Shown here one piece after another: positions 47,143 through 59,139 of a stretch of 64,000 bases of DNA. Each line of letters opens with the position of its first letter. Position 1 is the stretch's first letter. The stretch comes from Plantago ovata. Its lineage: Eukaryota > Streptophyta > Magnoliopsida > Lamiales > Plantaginaceae. The stretch lies in assembly GCA_028274465.1 (NCBI GenBank), contig CM051455.1, forward strand, positions 67,291,677-67,355,676, written 5' to 3'. The position numbers were made by a program, and so were the translations under genes. The notes under the pieces are model-generated. The model had not been told where the DNA came from, made no database searches, and was given only the letters and a program-made list of their open reading frames with translations.

Positions 47143-48551
47143 GTTGGGTGGGTCCCGTTTTTGGGACAGAAGGTGGGTCCCGTTTTTGGGACCCACTTAT
47201 AGTTCTAAGGCAATTCAAACTCTAAGTAGATTTTTCCCAAGTGCATAAGTTAATTCTAAATTAACATATCCTTTCTAATCAAACCTCCATTATATTTCAA
47301 AAATATAATCTTTAATTGTATTTTCATAAAATACAATTAATTAGCCAATTCAATTAATAATTCCAAATCATTAATTGAGCCACCAAATATTATAATTAAT
47401 TCCAAATCAATTATAGTCCATCAATCACAATTAATTCCAAATTAATTGCGATTCCATCTTCAAGGATATACTGATAAGTTGAATCACCACATAGTGTGAC
47501 CCATAGGGCCTCATCGTATTAAGCAAGTCCTAGACTAGGCAACATGGAATTCCTAGACGGTTCCATTTGCAATATTAATACGTGAGGACGTTTGAGAGGT
47601 TTCTCAAACCTAACCCTTTCGTTGCGAAGCCTGTTGCGCTCAACGCGGCGATAGTAACGTCCCTTCATCTGACTTGCTCGAATGTATCTAGGATCGATGA
47701 AGTGTCTATCCCAATAATACATCCACGGGCGTCTCACGGAGTTGCTTGGTTAAGATATACTTATGACCATCATAATATATCATTTGCACTGGCCAGTGAC
47801 TTTACCAACACAACTATGCAGACTATGAGCAGTGCTCTCCTGTGCTACACTTGAGAGATGAATCCTTCACAGAATCACTTATCACCCCCATTTGTATGTA
47901 GCCATAATCCTGGATCGTGTCTTAGGTCAGCTGCTTATTCAGAGCTGACATCGACGGGTCCACCAAGGATATGGGGCAACAAATGTGATGATAAAGTCCT
48001 GTAAGTACAAAGGACGAATGACATCACTTCGACAACTTACCGGTTCCCATAGACACTTCGGTGTAGAGTATACATCGATGGGAGTGTCCGGTGGGTACTT
48101 CCATTGTTCGATAAAGTTTCTTCGAACAACTATGCGCAGTTACGGGAACGTTTCTTGATTGTCCAACAATCCGTTCCGTGGCCGTGGGATCGGCTCACAC
48201 TTGCTCTAACAAGTATAACCTCCACGCATACTAGTCTTGTCTGGTTCATTCAGACCCCCACATTTGAGATGAACCTCGACTAGGGAGAGTTTGGGATAGA
48301 TGATAACTCACATAGCTCCCACTAACTGTGTGATAGGTCATCTATCCGAGGGGACATGTTTAATATCAATACAGACAGTAATAAAGATATGACATGCTGC
48401 AGCCTGGTGTAATATAAATATGAAAGCGATACTCAACAGTAAAATGCAAACATATATTATATTACGTTGACCTGTGTAATAGTAAATATATGCCCTCAAT
48501 AAGGGCACCATGCCCTTAGTAAGGACTGTCTCTAGGACATATATACTATCA
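47143..48551 (-). repeat. element B 3' LTR (outer 0.7 kb missing)
   Basis: Aligns with 54930-56315 from GGTGGGTCCCGTTTTTGGGA onward. The first 28 bp are an extra tandem copy of the hairpin GTGGGTCCC-GTTTTT-GGGAC at the deletion junction. It ends ACTATCA at 48551 followed by PPT complement AATCTCCCACTT. Confidence 0.88.
47519..47737 (-). CDS. small Arg-rich ORF inside element B LTR
   Basis: 72 codons. The same ORF is in the 5' LTR (55280-55534, 84 codons) with near-identical sequence (IDPRYIRASQMKGRY, RVERNRLRNERVRFEKPLKR). A decayed version in the related LTR at about 11648-11805 keeps YYWDRNFIDPR and KSLKRPHVLIL. It is basic with no known domain. Presence in an LTR is unusual, but between the families its nucleotide similarity is no better than that of the surrounding LTR, so coding is unproven. 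Confidence 0.3.
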   Translation of the reverse strand: MRRPWMYYWDRHFIDPRYIRASQMKGRYYRRVERNRLRNERVRFEKPLKRPHVLILQMEPSRNSMLPSLGLA

Positions 48552-48565
48552 ATCTCCCACTTGGA

Positions 48566-50002
48566 CTAGAGCCAGTCACCTTTATGCCTAATGCCCAGAT
48601 TAGCATAATGTCTTAAGTGGACTTCCACTGACAAGACCTTGGTGAAAGGATCTGCCACGTTGTCCGTGGTAGAGAAACGTTCTATACTAACTTCTCCTCT
48701 ATCTATAATCTCACGTATAACGTGATATTTTCTAAGTACATGTTTTTTCTTGTTTGTAGATCTAGGCTCCCTAGCTTGAGCGACGACGCCCGTATTGTCA
48801 GAATAAATCGTTATTGGACTGGGAGCAGGAACAACCCTCAATTTCTTCAAGAACTCTGAAATCCAGACAGCTTCTTTCGAAGCTTCTAATCCAGCAATGT
48901 ACTCGGATTCTGTGGATGAGTCAGCAATCGTGGCTTGCTTAGAACTCTTCCAACAGATAGCTCCTCCGTTCAATTTGAATACGTATCCTGTCTGTGACTC
49001 AAAGTCATCAGGATCTAATTCAAATCCAGCGTCGACATAACCAGGCATCTTTAATTCTGGTTCTCCACCAAACACCAAGAACATCTCTTTAGTCCGTCGA
49101 AGGTACTCAAGAATGTTCTTTACAGCAGTCCAGTGAGGTACTCCTGGATTCTGTTGGTGTCGACAAGTGACACTAAGCGCATATGCCACATCGGGCCTTG
49201 TGCAATTCATTGCATACATTATAGACCCTACTGCCGAAGCATAGGGCACACGACTCATTGCATTTCTTTCTTCATCAGTTTTAGGACCATCCTTAACTGA
49301 TAAGACAATCCCATGCCTAGCTGGGAGAAAGCCTCTCTTTGAGTCGTCCATCTTATAACGCTTCAGTATTTTGTCGATGTAGGTGGACTGTGTCATTCCC
49401 AACATCCTCTTGGATCTATCTCTAAAGATCTTGATCCCTAGGATGTAGTTCGCTTCATCCAAGTCCTTCATCGAGAAGGTACTTGATAACCAAACTTTAG
49501 TCTCTTCTAGCATAGAGACATTGTTTCCCATGATCAAAATGTCAGCTACATAAATGATCATGAAAACAACTCCTTTGTCGCTGTGTATCGTGTAGACACA
49601 GGGATCTTCCTTGCTTCTGATGAAGTCAAACGATTTGACAGCTTCATCAAAGCGGATATTCCAGCTCCTTGACGCTTGCTTTAGCCCATAGATGGATCTT
49701 TGTAATTTGCATACAGCAGTTGGCCTGGTTTTACTAATAAAACCTTCCGGCTGTACCATATAGACCACTTCCTCAAGGTTTCCATTGAGGAAGGCTGTCT
49801 TTACATCCATCTGCCAGATTTCATAATCATAGTAGGCAGCTATCGCAAGTAGAATTCGAATGGACTTCAATTTTGCTACTGGTGAAAAGTTTTGTGTGTA
49901 GATTTCATGATTGCATGTAGCCTTTCGCCACAAGCCTAGCTTTGTGTGTTTGTACCTTGCCATCGGCATCTGTCTTTCGTTTAAAGACCCATTTGCACCC
50001 AA
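48566..50002 (-). pseudogene. element B reverse transcriptase / RNase H
   Basis: 478 codons open. IWQMDVKTAFLNG, CKLQRSIYGLKQASRSWN, IIYVADILIMGN, then RNase H GYVDAGFELDPDDFESQTG and [18 protein letters not shown]. The catalytic YVDD is YVAD here (about 49550), a loss of one of the two metal-binding aspartates. The upstream RT N-terminus is frame-broken at 50002-50110. Predicted inactive polymerase despite the long open frame. Confidence 0.88.
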
Positions 50003-50007
50003 TTGGT

Positions 50008-51354
50008 CTAACCCCTTGGGGCAAGTCTACCAAGTTCCAAACTTGATTCTGGTACATTGAATCCATTTCTAATTCCATGGCCTCTAGCCATTTGTCTAAG
50101 GCTTTGCTTCTGAGGTCCTCTTAGGATCCTCTTCGACCTACGGAGCTCGACTTGTTCTGGTGCTTTTCTTTTCTGGCTTCGTGTAACACGAACATTATCA
50201 GTGGGTACTGATGCAGCTGGTCGTTGGGCGCGACCCTGTTCCCTTGCGGGAGGCTGCTGTTGTGCAACTTGTTGCACAGGTTGGTTGACAACGGGTTCTA
50301 TTGGTGTGGTTTCAACTGTTGATCTAATCACAGGACTCCCACTGACTATGACATGCCTAGCAAGTGTCATATCATCACCCTTGTCTGCTTCGAAAGCTCC
50401 CACTGAACTTGAGTCCAAATCAGAAGATTTAGAGACCTCATCTTCGCGCGTGTCAAAGTCTTGAATTTCTTCAAGTTCTATCATGTCATCTAACCTCTCT
50501 TCTTCGAGGTATTCAGCTTCTAAAAACTTAACGTTTCTAGATACGATCACCTTGTGATCTTCAGCATGATAGAATTCATAGCCTCTCGTCTGAAGAGGAT
50601 AGCCTATGAAATATACTTTGACACCCTTGGCATCTAACTTGTCAGTGAGCATCAGTTTGACTATCGCAGGACAGCCCCAAGGTCTAAGATAGCCTAGTGA
50701 AGGCTTCTTTCCCTTCCACAACTCATAAGGAGTTTTCTCCACTGATTTAGATGGTACACGGTTCAGAATGTAGATTGCAGTTTGTAGTGCATATCCCCAC
50801 AGATACTTTGGAAGAGTCGAGAATCCAATCATTGATCTTACCATGTCTAACAGGGTTCGATTCCTCCTCTCAGACACACCATTTAACTGTGGTGTTCCAG
50901 GAGGAGTCCATTGCGATTGAATTCCATTTTCCTTCAAGTAATCGATAAATTCTTCGCTAAGGTATTCACCTCCTCGATCTGATCGAAGAGTGACTATCCT
51001 TAGGTTCAATTCATTCTCGACCTCGTTCCTAAACTCCTTGAATTTCCCAAAGGTCTCGGATTTATTCTTCATAAGATAAATATATCCATACCTTGAGAAA
51101 TCGTCAGTAAAGGTAACGAAGTAAGGATAACCCCCACGCGCATGGACTTTAAACGGTCCACATACATTGGTATGTATGAGCTCTAAGCAGCGAGTGGCAC
51201 GATCACCTTGTCCAACAAAAGGTTTGCTCGTCATCTTACCCTTAACACAAGATTCACATTTACCATATGATTCAAAATCAAATGGTTCTAAGTAGTCCAA
51301 CTTCCTTAGTCTTTGAATCCGTGTTTCATTGATATGGCCTAGCCGACAATGCAA
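50008..51354 (-). pseudogene. element B pre-integrase and integrase
   Basis: 448 codons. [15 protein letters not shown] and CESCVKGK form the HHCC zinc-binding domain. The core carries [12 protein letters not shown] (catalytic Asp replaced by Asn, GAT to AAT), RSDRGGEY and [14 protein letters not shown]. The C-terminal linker is Gln/Arg-rich. It is in frame with the upstream gag-protease ORF across one TAA at 51406-51408. The D-to-N change should abolish strand transfer. Confidence 0.86.
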
Positions 51355-51405
51355 TAGATAAGATGGATTATTCTTCTTACTTGAAGACGGTTGTTTGTTA
51401 TGTAT

Positions 51406-52690
51406 TTAAAATAAAGGTAGACTACTTTGGAAAATATATAAACCATTCACCAAGTGAGCCTTTCCATAATACTGATCATTTAATGAAAAATAACAAGTAT
51501 TATTCGCAAATCGAAAGGAAAAACCCATATTGTCTAACAATGGAATGGAAATAATATTTCTGACAATGGATGGAACAAAATAAACATTATCAAGTTCTAA
51601 ACATTGTCCCGAAGGTAAATCTATCTTGCTGCGTCCAACGCGTTTGGCTTCAACTGGATTGCCGTTCCCAACATGCAAGTCGATTTCACCTTGCTTGACT
51701 AGCCTGTGATCAATTAGCCCCTGCACATTATTACAAATGTGTGAGCCACAGGCTGTATCTAATACCCAACCATTGGAGTCAAAAGTAGTCATGTTCATTT
51801 CAATAACAAACATACCTGAGCCAGAAGCCGATGACTTCTTAGCCTGATCTGCCCTAAGCTTAGGGCAATCTTTCTTCCAATGTCCTTTCTGCTTACAGAA
51901 AAGACATTCATCTGTGCATACCGTTCCGCTTCTCTTGAACTTCCTTTTCTGGTTCGGACGCTTAGGCTTATCACTCCAAGTGTTAGCCTTGGCTTCCGAC
52001 TTTCCCTTACCCTTAGCACCTTTGTTTCTTGGGTTTGGGTTAGACGGTTGCCCAACAAGCATGATCGACTTTTCCTTCTTAGGAAGAGTTTGATCATATG
52101 TCTTCAGCAGATTATGAAGTTCAGGCAGTGTTACGTCCTTCGCATTCATCGTGTAATTAATGATGAACTGCGAATACGAACTCGGCAATGATTGAAGGAC
52201 AAAGATCACCATGATCTTGTTCTCTAGCTTAACGCCGGCATCGGCAAGCTTTTCAAAGAGACCAATCATTTTGAGAACATGCTCAGACATGTTCCCTCCT
52301 TCACTGAGCTTGCATCTGTGTATCTCTTTGATCAAATCAAATTCAACACTTCTAGCTGTCGTCTTAAAGAGCGACTCAAGATGCTTCAACATCTCATACG
52401 GCAACATGCTCTCATGTTGCCTCTGCAGCTCATTGCTCATTGCCGCCAGCATAATACACTGCGCGGATCTAGCATCTCCAAGATGCTTATCAGACCTTGC
52501 CTTGTTGGCTTGATTCCAAGCAGCAACATCATCGGCACTCTGATTTCGGGCACATGGGAATGACCTCGTCCAAGACGTACTCAATCTTTCCGTACCTCAG
52601 CACCAAACGTATATTCCTGATCCAATCTAGGAAGTTTGGTCCGGTTAAAATTTGCTTCTCCAAGACAGCACGGAGCGAGATACTCGCCAT
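51406..52690 (-). pseudogene. element B gag and protease
   Basis: The ATG at 52690 (MASISLRAVLEKQILTG) starts gag. A frameshift between 52584 and 52529 separates it from the main 392-codon ORF. The UBN2 capsid region has LSEGGNMSEHVLKMIG, FVLQSLPSSYSQFI and MNAKDVTLPELHNLL. A zinc knuckle CLFCKQKGHWKKDC lies at about 51880-51925. The protease motif is WVLDTACGSHIC (DTA, in place of the usual DSG/DTG). Confidence 0.86.
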
Positions 52691-52738
52691 ATCTAATATC
52701 CTAAGGAGAAATAATATAGAACGAAAATAATAAATCAA

Positions 52739-53885
52739 CTATTGAAATATTATTTCTAAATACAAGTCAACATAACTAAACAACAAGGTCCTTTAGCTGT
52801 TCAGCTCCCACTATTTTCACATATGCTTGCCCCCACAATAAACATACGGGTAATGTCCAACAAGTTACCGTAGTGGCCAAGATCCAAATCCATATTATGC
52901 TATACTCCAACAGGGGCTGGTCGCATAGCATAATATGACCGGTAGGACTAGTAGAACTATCCAATTGCGTCACGCAACTCTTGGTTGTTAAATCTAATTT
53001 AACCCGATGCCCTACATACTGTACCTATCGAGGTCGCTAGATACAATATGCAGTAAGTCATAACCATAGGCTTACCCTAATCTGACGATTACTGCGAGTC
53101 TGTAAGACGAGGTCGCCAATACAAGAAAACGCAATGAAAGTTCAGAATTAAAGCACCCTATGGAAAGCATCTCAGAAATACATACATATGTATATATTTC
53201 TGTACTTATATTGGTTGGGGATTGTAGCTTGAGAGTTGTTATCAGTCATCTACAAACAAACAAGGGCGCCGACTACCCATCATGCATGAACGGTCTACAC
53301 GTAATGGATGCTGCCTATCCATTCTAGTTCTAAAATCGGTCAAGCACATAATGGGTGCCGCCTACCCATACATAAATATGCGGTCCGACATAGAAGAGGG
53401 CGCCGCCTACTCTCGCATGCATAGCGGTCGAACGGAATGCAAAATACATGGTATTTAAACATGCATTGTCAAACAATAGCATATAGAGCATATGAAACAA
53501 GTAGTAGCCTATGTGGATGACAAATGACTTCATAATTTCATTATGAAAATTATAATCCAATACTTATAATCTCTATGAAATAATTGAAAATTTGGACTAG
53601 ATTGAATAATCGAAAATTCTATTGACCAAGTAGCAATTTTCGAAAACCCGAAGGACTTAATTGTAATTTTAAAAACCTTGGAGGTGTTAAATCTAAAATT
53701 CAAAAGTAGAAGGACTAATTTGCAATAAACAATATATTGATAAATTACAAATAATCCCTTTTAACTTTATATTAATTAAATTTAACCCCTCTAGTTTAAA
53801 ACAATTACAATTAAATCATATTTATATTCCAAATATAAAATTCAATCCTCAAAACTTTCAAAAATTCGATTTTCGGTCCGACCCG

Positions 53886-53933
<48 letters not shown>

Positions 53934-54220
53934 TGAAAAGGTCCCCCCGGTGCCCGTGGCACGCGTGTACCGGCGCCGCGGTCCCGGGCGACCGGCGCCT
54001 GCGTCCGCAGGCTCCGGGTACCTGCGTCACGCAGGCGGCCCGGTCCAAAAAAATAAATATGTATATATAATTTTTTTTTTTTTTTTGAAAAATATAAATT
54101 CTAAATTTATATAAAAACAAAACTTTTGAAAATCGAATTTATCATAGAATCAATTGCATCCACATATATACAAAATCATACAATATATATATACGTATAT
54201 ACGTAATCAATTAACCTCGT
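52739..54220 (-). other. element B 5' leader with repeats and a GC-rich island
   Basis: Non-coding, 1.5 kb between PBS and gag. Four loose repeats of G(G/A)G(C/T)GCCG(C/A)CTACCC plus CGGTC at about 50-bp spacing lie at 53266-53430. An (AT)n run (53889-53916) and a T tract are followed by a 107-bp island of very high GC (53941-54047), itself bounded by a second T tract (54070-54085). The 92-codon ORF at 53842-54120 is low-complexity. Confidence 0.7.
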
Positions 54221-54231
54221 TCTGATACCAC

Positions 54232-56315
54232 TGTAAGAAAATATGGTCAGAGTTACCCCTAGGGTACGCAGCGGAATTTCAAAAATTTTCTTAACATACA
54301 GGTTAATTGATTATGCATATGTCGTATATATATAAACACGTCAATTAGAAGACTAACCTTACTTCCAAAGCAGCTTCCAAGTCTTCGTAATATTCCGGTG
54401 TATCTTCTCCTTCGTCGAAGTCGAAGATATCTACAATGCTCTGTATATCTGCAAGACAATAAAAGTTAGTTTCCAGCTCCTAGAACCTCAACCTTGGTAT
54501 CCACTGATGAACAGTCTATCGGAAGAATGCTAGGATATTCTTTGGGTGACCAAGAAGACGGGGCGGCGATTTCTCCGGTGAGGTGGCGCGCGCGGGTGGC
54601 TAAGAGGAGGGGAGAGCTTTTTATTTTCTCTAAGAAAATTGGGTAGAATAATTCTCTAAGAATTGATTGTTTTGAAATCGTATCTAAAAGCTCTCTAATA
54701 GTCTACTATATATAGTAGTCAATAGAAGCCTAAAGCATAAGCTATTAGACTTCGTAAAGGAATAAGAATCTAATTCTTATCGCACTAGAAAACCAATATC
54801 AAATCTAGATTCATTCCCAATCAAATCAAAACTCAATCAGGAAAATCTAACTTATCCCTTGGACTTCTAATAGAGGAAGGAGTCGAACTCCTTCCCCTAC
54901 TCATCCACGCGCGTGCTCTCCCAGGGACACAAGGTGGGTCCCGTTTTTGGGACCCACTTATAGTTCTAAGGCAATTCAAACTCCAAGTAGATTTTTCCCA
55001 AGTGCATATGTTAATTCTAAATTAACATATCCTTTCTAATCAAACCTCCATTATATTTCAAAAATATAATCTTTAATTGTATTTTCATAAAATACAATTA
55101 ATTAGCCAATTCAATTAATAATTCCAAATCATTAATTGAGCCACCAAATATTATAATTAATTCGAAATCAATTATAATCCATCAATCACAATTAATTCCA
55201 AATTAATTGTGATTCCATCTTCAAGGATATTCTGATAAGCTGAATCACCACATAGTGTGACCCATATGGCCTCATCGTATTAAGCAAGTCCTAGACTAGG
55301 TAACATGGAATTCCTAGACGGTTCCATTTGCAATATTAATACGTGAGGACGTTTGAGAGGTTTCTCAAACCTAACCCTTTCGTTGCGAAGCCTGTTGCGC
55401 TCAACGCGGCGATGGTAACGTCCCTTCATCTGACTTGCTCGAATGTATCTAGGATCGATGAAGTGTCTATCCCAATAATACATCCACGAGCGTCTCAGAG
55501 AGTTGCTTGGTGAAGATATACTTATGACCATCATAATATATCATTTGCACTGGCCAGTGACTTTACCAACACAACTATGCAGACTATGAGCAGTGCTCTC
55601 CTGTGCTACACTTGAGAGATGAATCCTTCACAGAATCACTTATCACCCCCATTTGTATGTAGCCATAATCCTGGATCGTGTCTTAGGTCAGCTGCTTATT
55701 CAGAGCTGACATCGACGGGTCCACCAAGGATATGGGGCAACAAATGTGATGATAAAGTCCTGTAAGTACAAAGGACGAATGGCATCACTTCGACAACTTA
55801 CCGGTTCCCAAATACACTTCGGTGTAGAGTATATATCGATGGGAGTGTCCGGTGGGTACTTCCATTGTTCGATAAAGCTTCTTCGAACAACTATGCGCAG
55901 TTACGGGAACGTTTCTTGATTGTCCAACAATCCGTTCCGTGACCGTGGGATCGGCCCACACTTGCTCCAACAAGTATAACCTCCACGCATACTAGTCTTG
56001 TCTGGTTCATTCAGACCCCCACATCCGAGATGAACCTCGATTAGGGAGAGTTTGGGATAAATGATAACTCACATAGCTCCCACTAACTGTGTGATAGGTC
56101 ATCTATCCGAGGGGACATGTTTAATATCAATATAGACAGTAATAAAGATATGACATGCTGCAGCCTGGTGTAATATAAATATGAAAGCGATACTCAACAG
56201 TAAAATGCAACAAACATATATTATATTACGTTGACCTGTGTAATAGTACATATATGCCCTCTATAAGGGCACCATGCCCTTAGTAAGGACTGTCTCTAGG
56301 ACATATATACTATCA
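54232..56315 (-). repeat. element B 5' LTR (2,084 bp)
   Basis: In plus coordinates it starts TGTAAGAAAATATGG after the PBS and ends ACTATCA. It contains the hairpin GTGGGTCCC-GTTTTTG-GGACCCAC at 54931-54957, a TATA-like CTACTATATATAG at about 54702-54714 and the small ORF at 55280-55534. The 56316-56320 flank CTTTT would be the target duplication; its partner is deleted. Confidence 0.9.
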
Positions 56316-56893
56316 CTTTTGGCCAATGACTTCTTTCCAACTGCTGTACTAAATCAAATGTACACTTGGATTGAATTGAAAGTTGCATGAAGAGAAAGAG
56401 ATCCTTCTCTCTACCCAAGGAACATAGATATAAAATGGCTGAACTTAGAAATCTTGGTAAGAAGAACTTCCATCAGCAAGAAGATGAAGCAAGAGCCTGA
56501 TTTAATCAAGCCGGTGGATGTCGCTTACTATAGTGATCCTATAACCAAGAAGTCCAAAAAAAATATGGCTTGATTCCTTATGAGTACTTTTATCTCACTA
56601 CTAAGGATCAAGAAGAAGACCTTCTCTGGTTAAGGAAGATTCATGCCAACAAGGGTATTTCAAACACTCAACTTCTACATGCTAGCAATTGGGTCATGCA
56701 CTTGTGGGTAATACACTACAAAGAGATGAATGGCGAAAACTATCATTATACTGCCTGCAAGAATGCAAGAATTATTCAACTTGAAGTCCGTAAGCTACTT
56801 GAAGATTACGAGAAGGATTGTGTTGAATTCACTGCTCTTGCTGAGAAGAGTGTAAAGGAGATTCTTAGAAAATCTTATGCTGGAATAGACTAG
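56316..56893 (+). pseudogene. Sirevirus copy 2 env-like C-terminus
   Basis: Aligns with copy 1 minus strand 22990-22429: TTCTTTCC then LIPYEYFYLT(T/A)KDQEEDLLWLRKIH and KDCVEFTALAEKSV(K/R)EILRKS. ORF 56570-56893 ends TAG. The upstream part is frame-broken. Useful as evidence that both copies carried the same env-like region. Confidence 0.85.
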
Positions 56894-57001
56894 TCCCTTG
56901 GAAAAGCTTTGTTTTATTTGCTGATTACTTTAGTTATCTATGAGCTTTCTTGTAAACTTACTAAAAGATAACTATCAGCAATGAAATTTTTTACTAACAT
57001 C

Positions 57002-57014
57002 AAAAAGGGGGAAA
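57002..57014 (+). promoter_or_regulatory. polypurine tract, Sirevirus copy 2
   Basis: AAAAAGGGGGAAA immediately precedes the 3' LTR (57017) and would prime plus-strand synthesis. The equivalent in copy 1 is lost. Confidence 0.88.
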
Positions 57015-57016
57015 TT

Positions 57017-58531
57017 TATTAGGAAACTTGTAATTTTGATGAGCAATTAACCATGCTAAATTAAGGAAAGTCCAGTAACTAGTACTGTTAAGGTCCATAG
57101 GAATTTAGAATTTTAAGGACATTGTAAAAGAGGAACGTTTGCTGAAAGACTTAGTGTAGGTACTAGTTAGGTGCTTTCGTTCGCTGATGATGTACTTTGT
57201 TTTTACAAATGAACTATTGAAGCACTGGAACCGCTCGGAAACTTGAAGATTCGAAGATTGAAGACTTAGAAGAATTCTGAGAAAGGTATCTACAAAGGCT
57301 CATGTTGCTCAGAAAGTGAGATTTTCAGCAACAACTCGCATAAGTGAAAATCCATATGACAGAGTAGGTTGTGCTTGCTGAAACTAAGACTGACCACTTG
57401 CTGACTAACATATGTGACCTCCTTGCCGAAGAGTACTTGTATTTTGGCTCCAATGTTCACATTTGAACTTGATTCAAATGAACATTAAATGTAAAGTAGG
57501 CACACGAAGAACATGAAGACAATAAGACAAATGAAGGAGGCTGCTGAAAGTACAAAAGCAAGATAGTGACATCTTAAGGTGCAAAGCCTTAGAATTTGAA
57601 ATTCAAACGGCTCCCTTGAGACACTATAAATAGAGGTCATTTGGCAAAGAGTAGAACTGTGCCAACAACGTGATCAAACTCTCACTTGTGCTTTAAACAC
57701 TCAAAACCTTCTATACTCTTTACTGCCTATTGATCCGTTCCAAGACTTAAGCCTGAAACAAAAGCTACTTGTGAAGAAGTAGAATATTCACGGCTAAGAA
57801 ATTAGTTAAGTGTTCTTTCTTTCGAGCAAGAACAAGTCTTGACACCAGAAACAACTTAACTTGCTTACTGAAAAGTATTACAAGTTGTGTTTATTTAGAT
57901 AACTTGTTATAGCTTAAATAGTTATATTCAAGTGATCTCATCCCAAACCTCTCTAACTGATAAACACCCTTTTCAGGCGTGAAATTCAGGGGGAATTAAT
58001 CAAGCATTATATTGCTGCTTATAAGTCCCAAGTTTGGTGGAAAACAAGGTTACAGTTATCTAGTTAGGTTGGAAACGAAGCACGTGTGCTTTGATTTCTG
58101 CAGAATCATTAGTGATAGGATTTGTAAGGAACCTCACATCTTATCTTAGTGGATTCAATCCTAGAAAGGACAAAGTGGATTAGTTGAGAGATTACGCCAC
58201 TCTCATATACCATTATAAAAGTGTTTGTGTGATTTACTTTAGTGTATTTAGTTTTCAGCAAGCTACAATTATTGTACACTTAAACTCTGCTCACTTGCTG
58301 AAACTAACATTATTTCAAAGCACTTATTGTATAAATACTTCCGCACTCTGTTTTTTAAAGTACCAGCAAACTCGTTACTGAAAAGTAACATGTACTTGCT
58401 GAGAAAGTTAAGTACCACCAAACTCATTACTGAACAGTAATAAGTAGTTGCTGAGAAAGTTTTAAACGACGAAAAGTTTGAAAAGACTATTCACCCCTCT
58501 AGTATTTTCTTGTTGTTTAAAGGGACCAACA
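57017..58531 (+). repeat. 3' LTR of Sirevirus copy 2 (1,515 bp)
   Basis: Starts TATTAGGAAACTTGTAATTTT (terminal TG mutated to TA) and ends AAAGGGACCAACA. Aligns end to end with 39795-41306. Followed by TACTC, the target duplication. Confidence 0.92.
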
Positions 58532-58803
58532 TACTCAGTTGTACCCCTACCTTTGAATTAAAAGCTGCTTGTTTAGGATACGAGTGATGTTAGTTGGTGA
58601 GTTTTGAGAAAAATTGACTTTATGAGCTGTGTTTGAAAGAGAATTAGCATAGGTTAGGTGTTACTTGTTAATGTTTCTGGGAGGGGTAGGAGTTCGAGCG
58701 TGTGCAATGATTTCAGGTTGCATATATCTCAATTTGTTGATAACAAGTAGTGATATGGTGTTAGAATGCATTCCTGTCCTGTATTTCAATTTTGAGTTAT
58801 GTG

Positions 58804-59139
58804 TGTTAGAATATTCCACATCACTTGTGAGATCTATAATTAACATATATATATAAGTTGGATAAAATTATCACCTTAACAAGGCCTTTTAAGGTGTTAT
58901 TGGCCCAACTTCAATATGGTATCAAAGCCAGGTTGATGATGGGTGCCCCAGCCGATGCTAATTCCGGCTTGCCCAATGATAGCATTAATGATTCCACGTG
59001 TAGAGCCGACTAACCGCGGCCTACTCGTGAGGGGCATGTTAGAATATCCCACATCACTTGTGAGATCTATAATTAGCACATATATAAGTTGGATCACCTT
59101 AACAAGGACTTTTAAGGTGTTATTGGCCCAACTTCAATA
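58804..59139 (+). mobile_element. TRIM element (336 bp), complete
   Basis: Direct repeats 58804-58916 and 59037-59139 start TGTTAGAATAT(T/C)CCACATC and end CCCAACTTCAATA. The PBS TGGTATCAAAGCC follows at 58917. The PPT-like GTGAGGGGCA lies before the second repeat. Flanked by ATGTG on both sides (58799-58803, 59140-59144). The LTR contains the inverted repeat CACCTTAA..TTTTAAGGTG. No coding capacity, as expected for TRIMs, which use other elements' enzymes. 58532-58798 is otherwise plain intron-like DNA. Confidence 0.92.

Larger units (their letters stand above)
47143..56315 (-). mobile_element. element B: Ty1-copia (Tork/Angela-like), inserted in Sirevirus copy 2
   Basis: The right (5') LTR is 54232-56315 and the left (3') LTR is 47143-48551. 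The minus-strand interior has PBS TGGTATCAGA at 54221-54230, gag, integrase, RT-RNase H and PPT AAGTGGGAGATT next to 48552. The right end TATATACTATCA is intact and abuts Sirevirus env-like sequence; the left LTR lacks about 700 bp of its outer part. No target duplication can be seen because the left flank is gone. Lineage by gag and PBS type only. Confidence 0.88.
39795..58531 (+). mobile_element. Sirevirus copy 2 with nested insertions
   Basis: The LTRs are 39795-41306 and 57017-58531. Flanks TACCC (39790-39794) and TACTC (58532-58536) form a 5-bp target duplication with one change. It is the same family as copy 1 in the opposite orientation. It contains a SINE in gag and element B (47143-56315). 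Sequence jumps from RNase H (47142) to the last part of the env-like ORF (56316), so about 5.8 kb present in copy 1 is missing. Gag and pol carry many stops and frameshifts. Confidence 0.9.

Noticed and set aside
53842-54120. 92-aa minus-strand ORF
   Set aside because: Made of T tracts, an AT microsatellite and a GC island; no conserved content.
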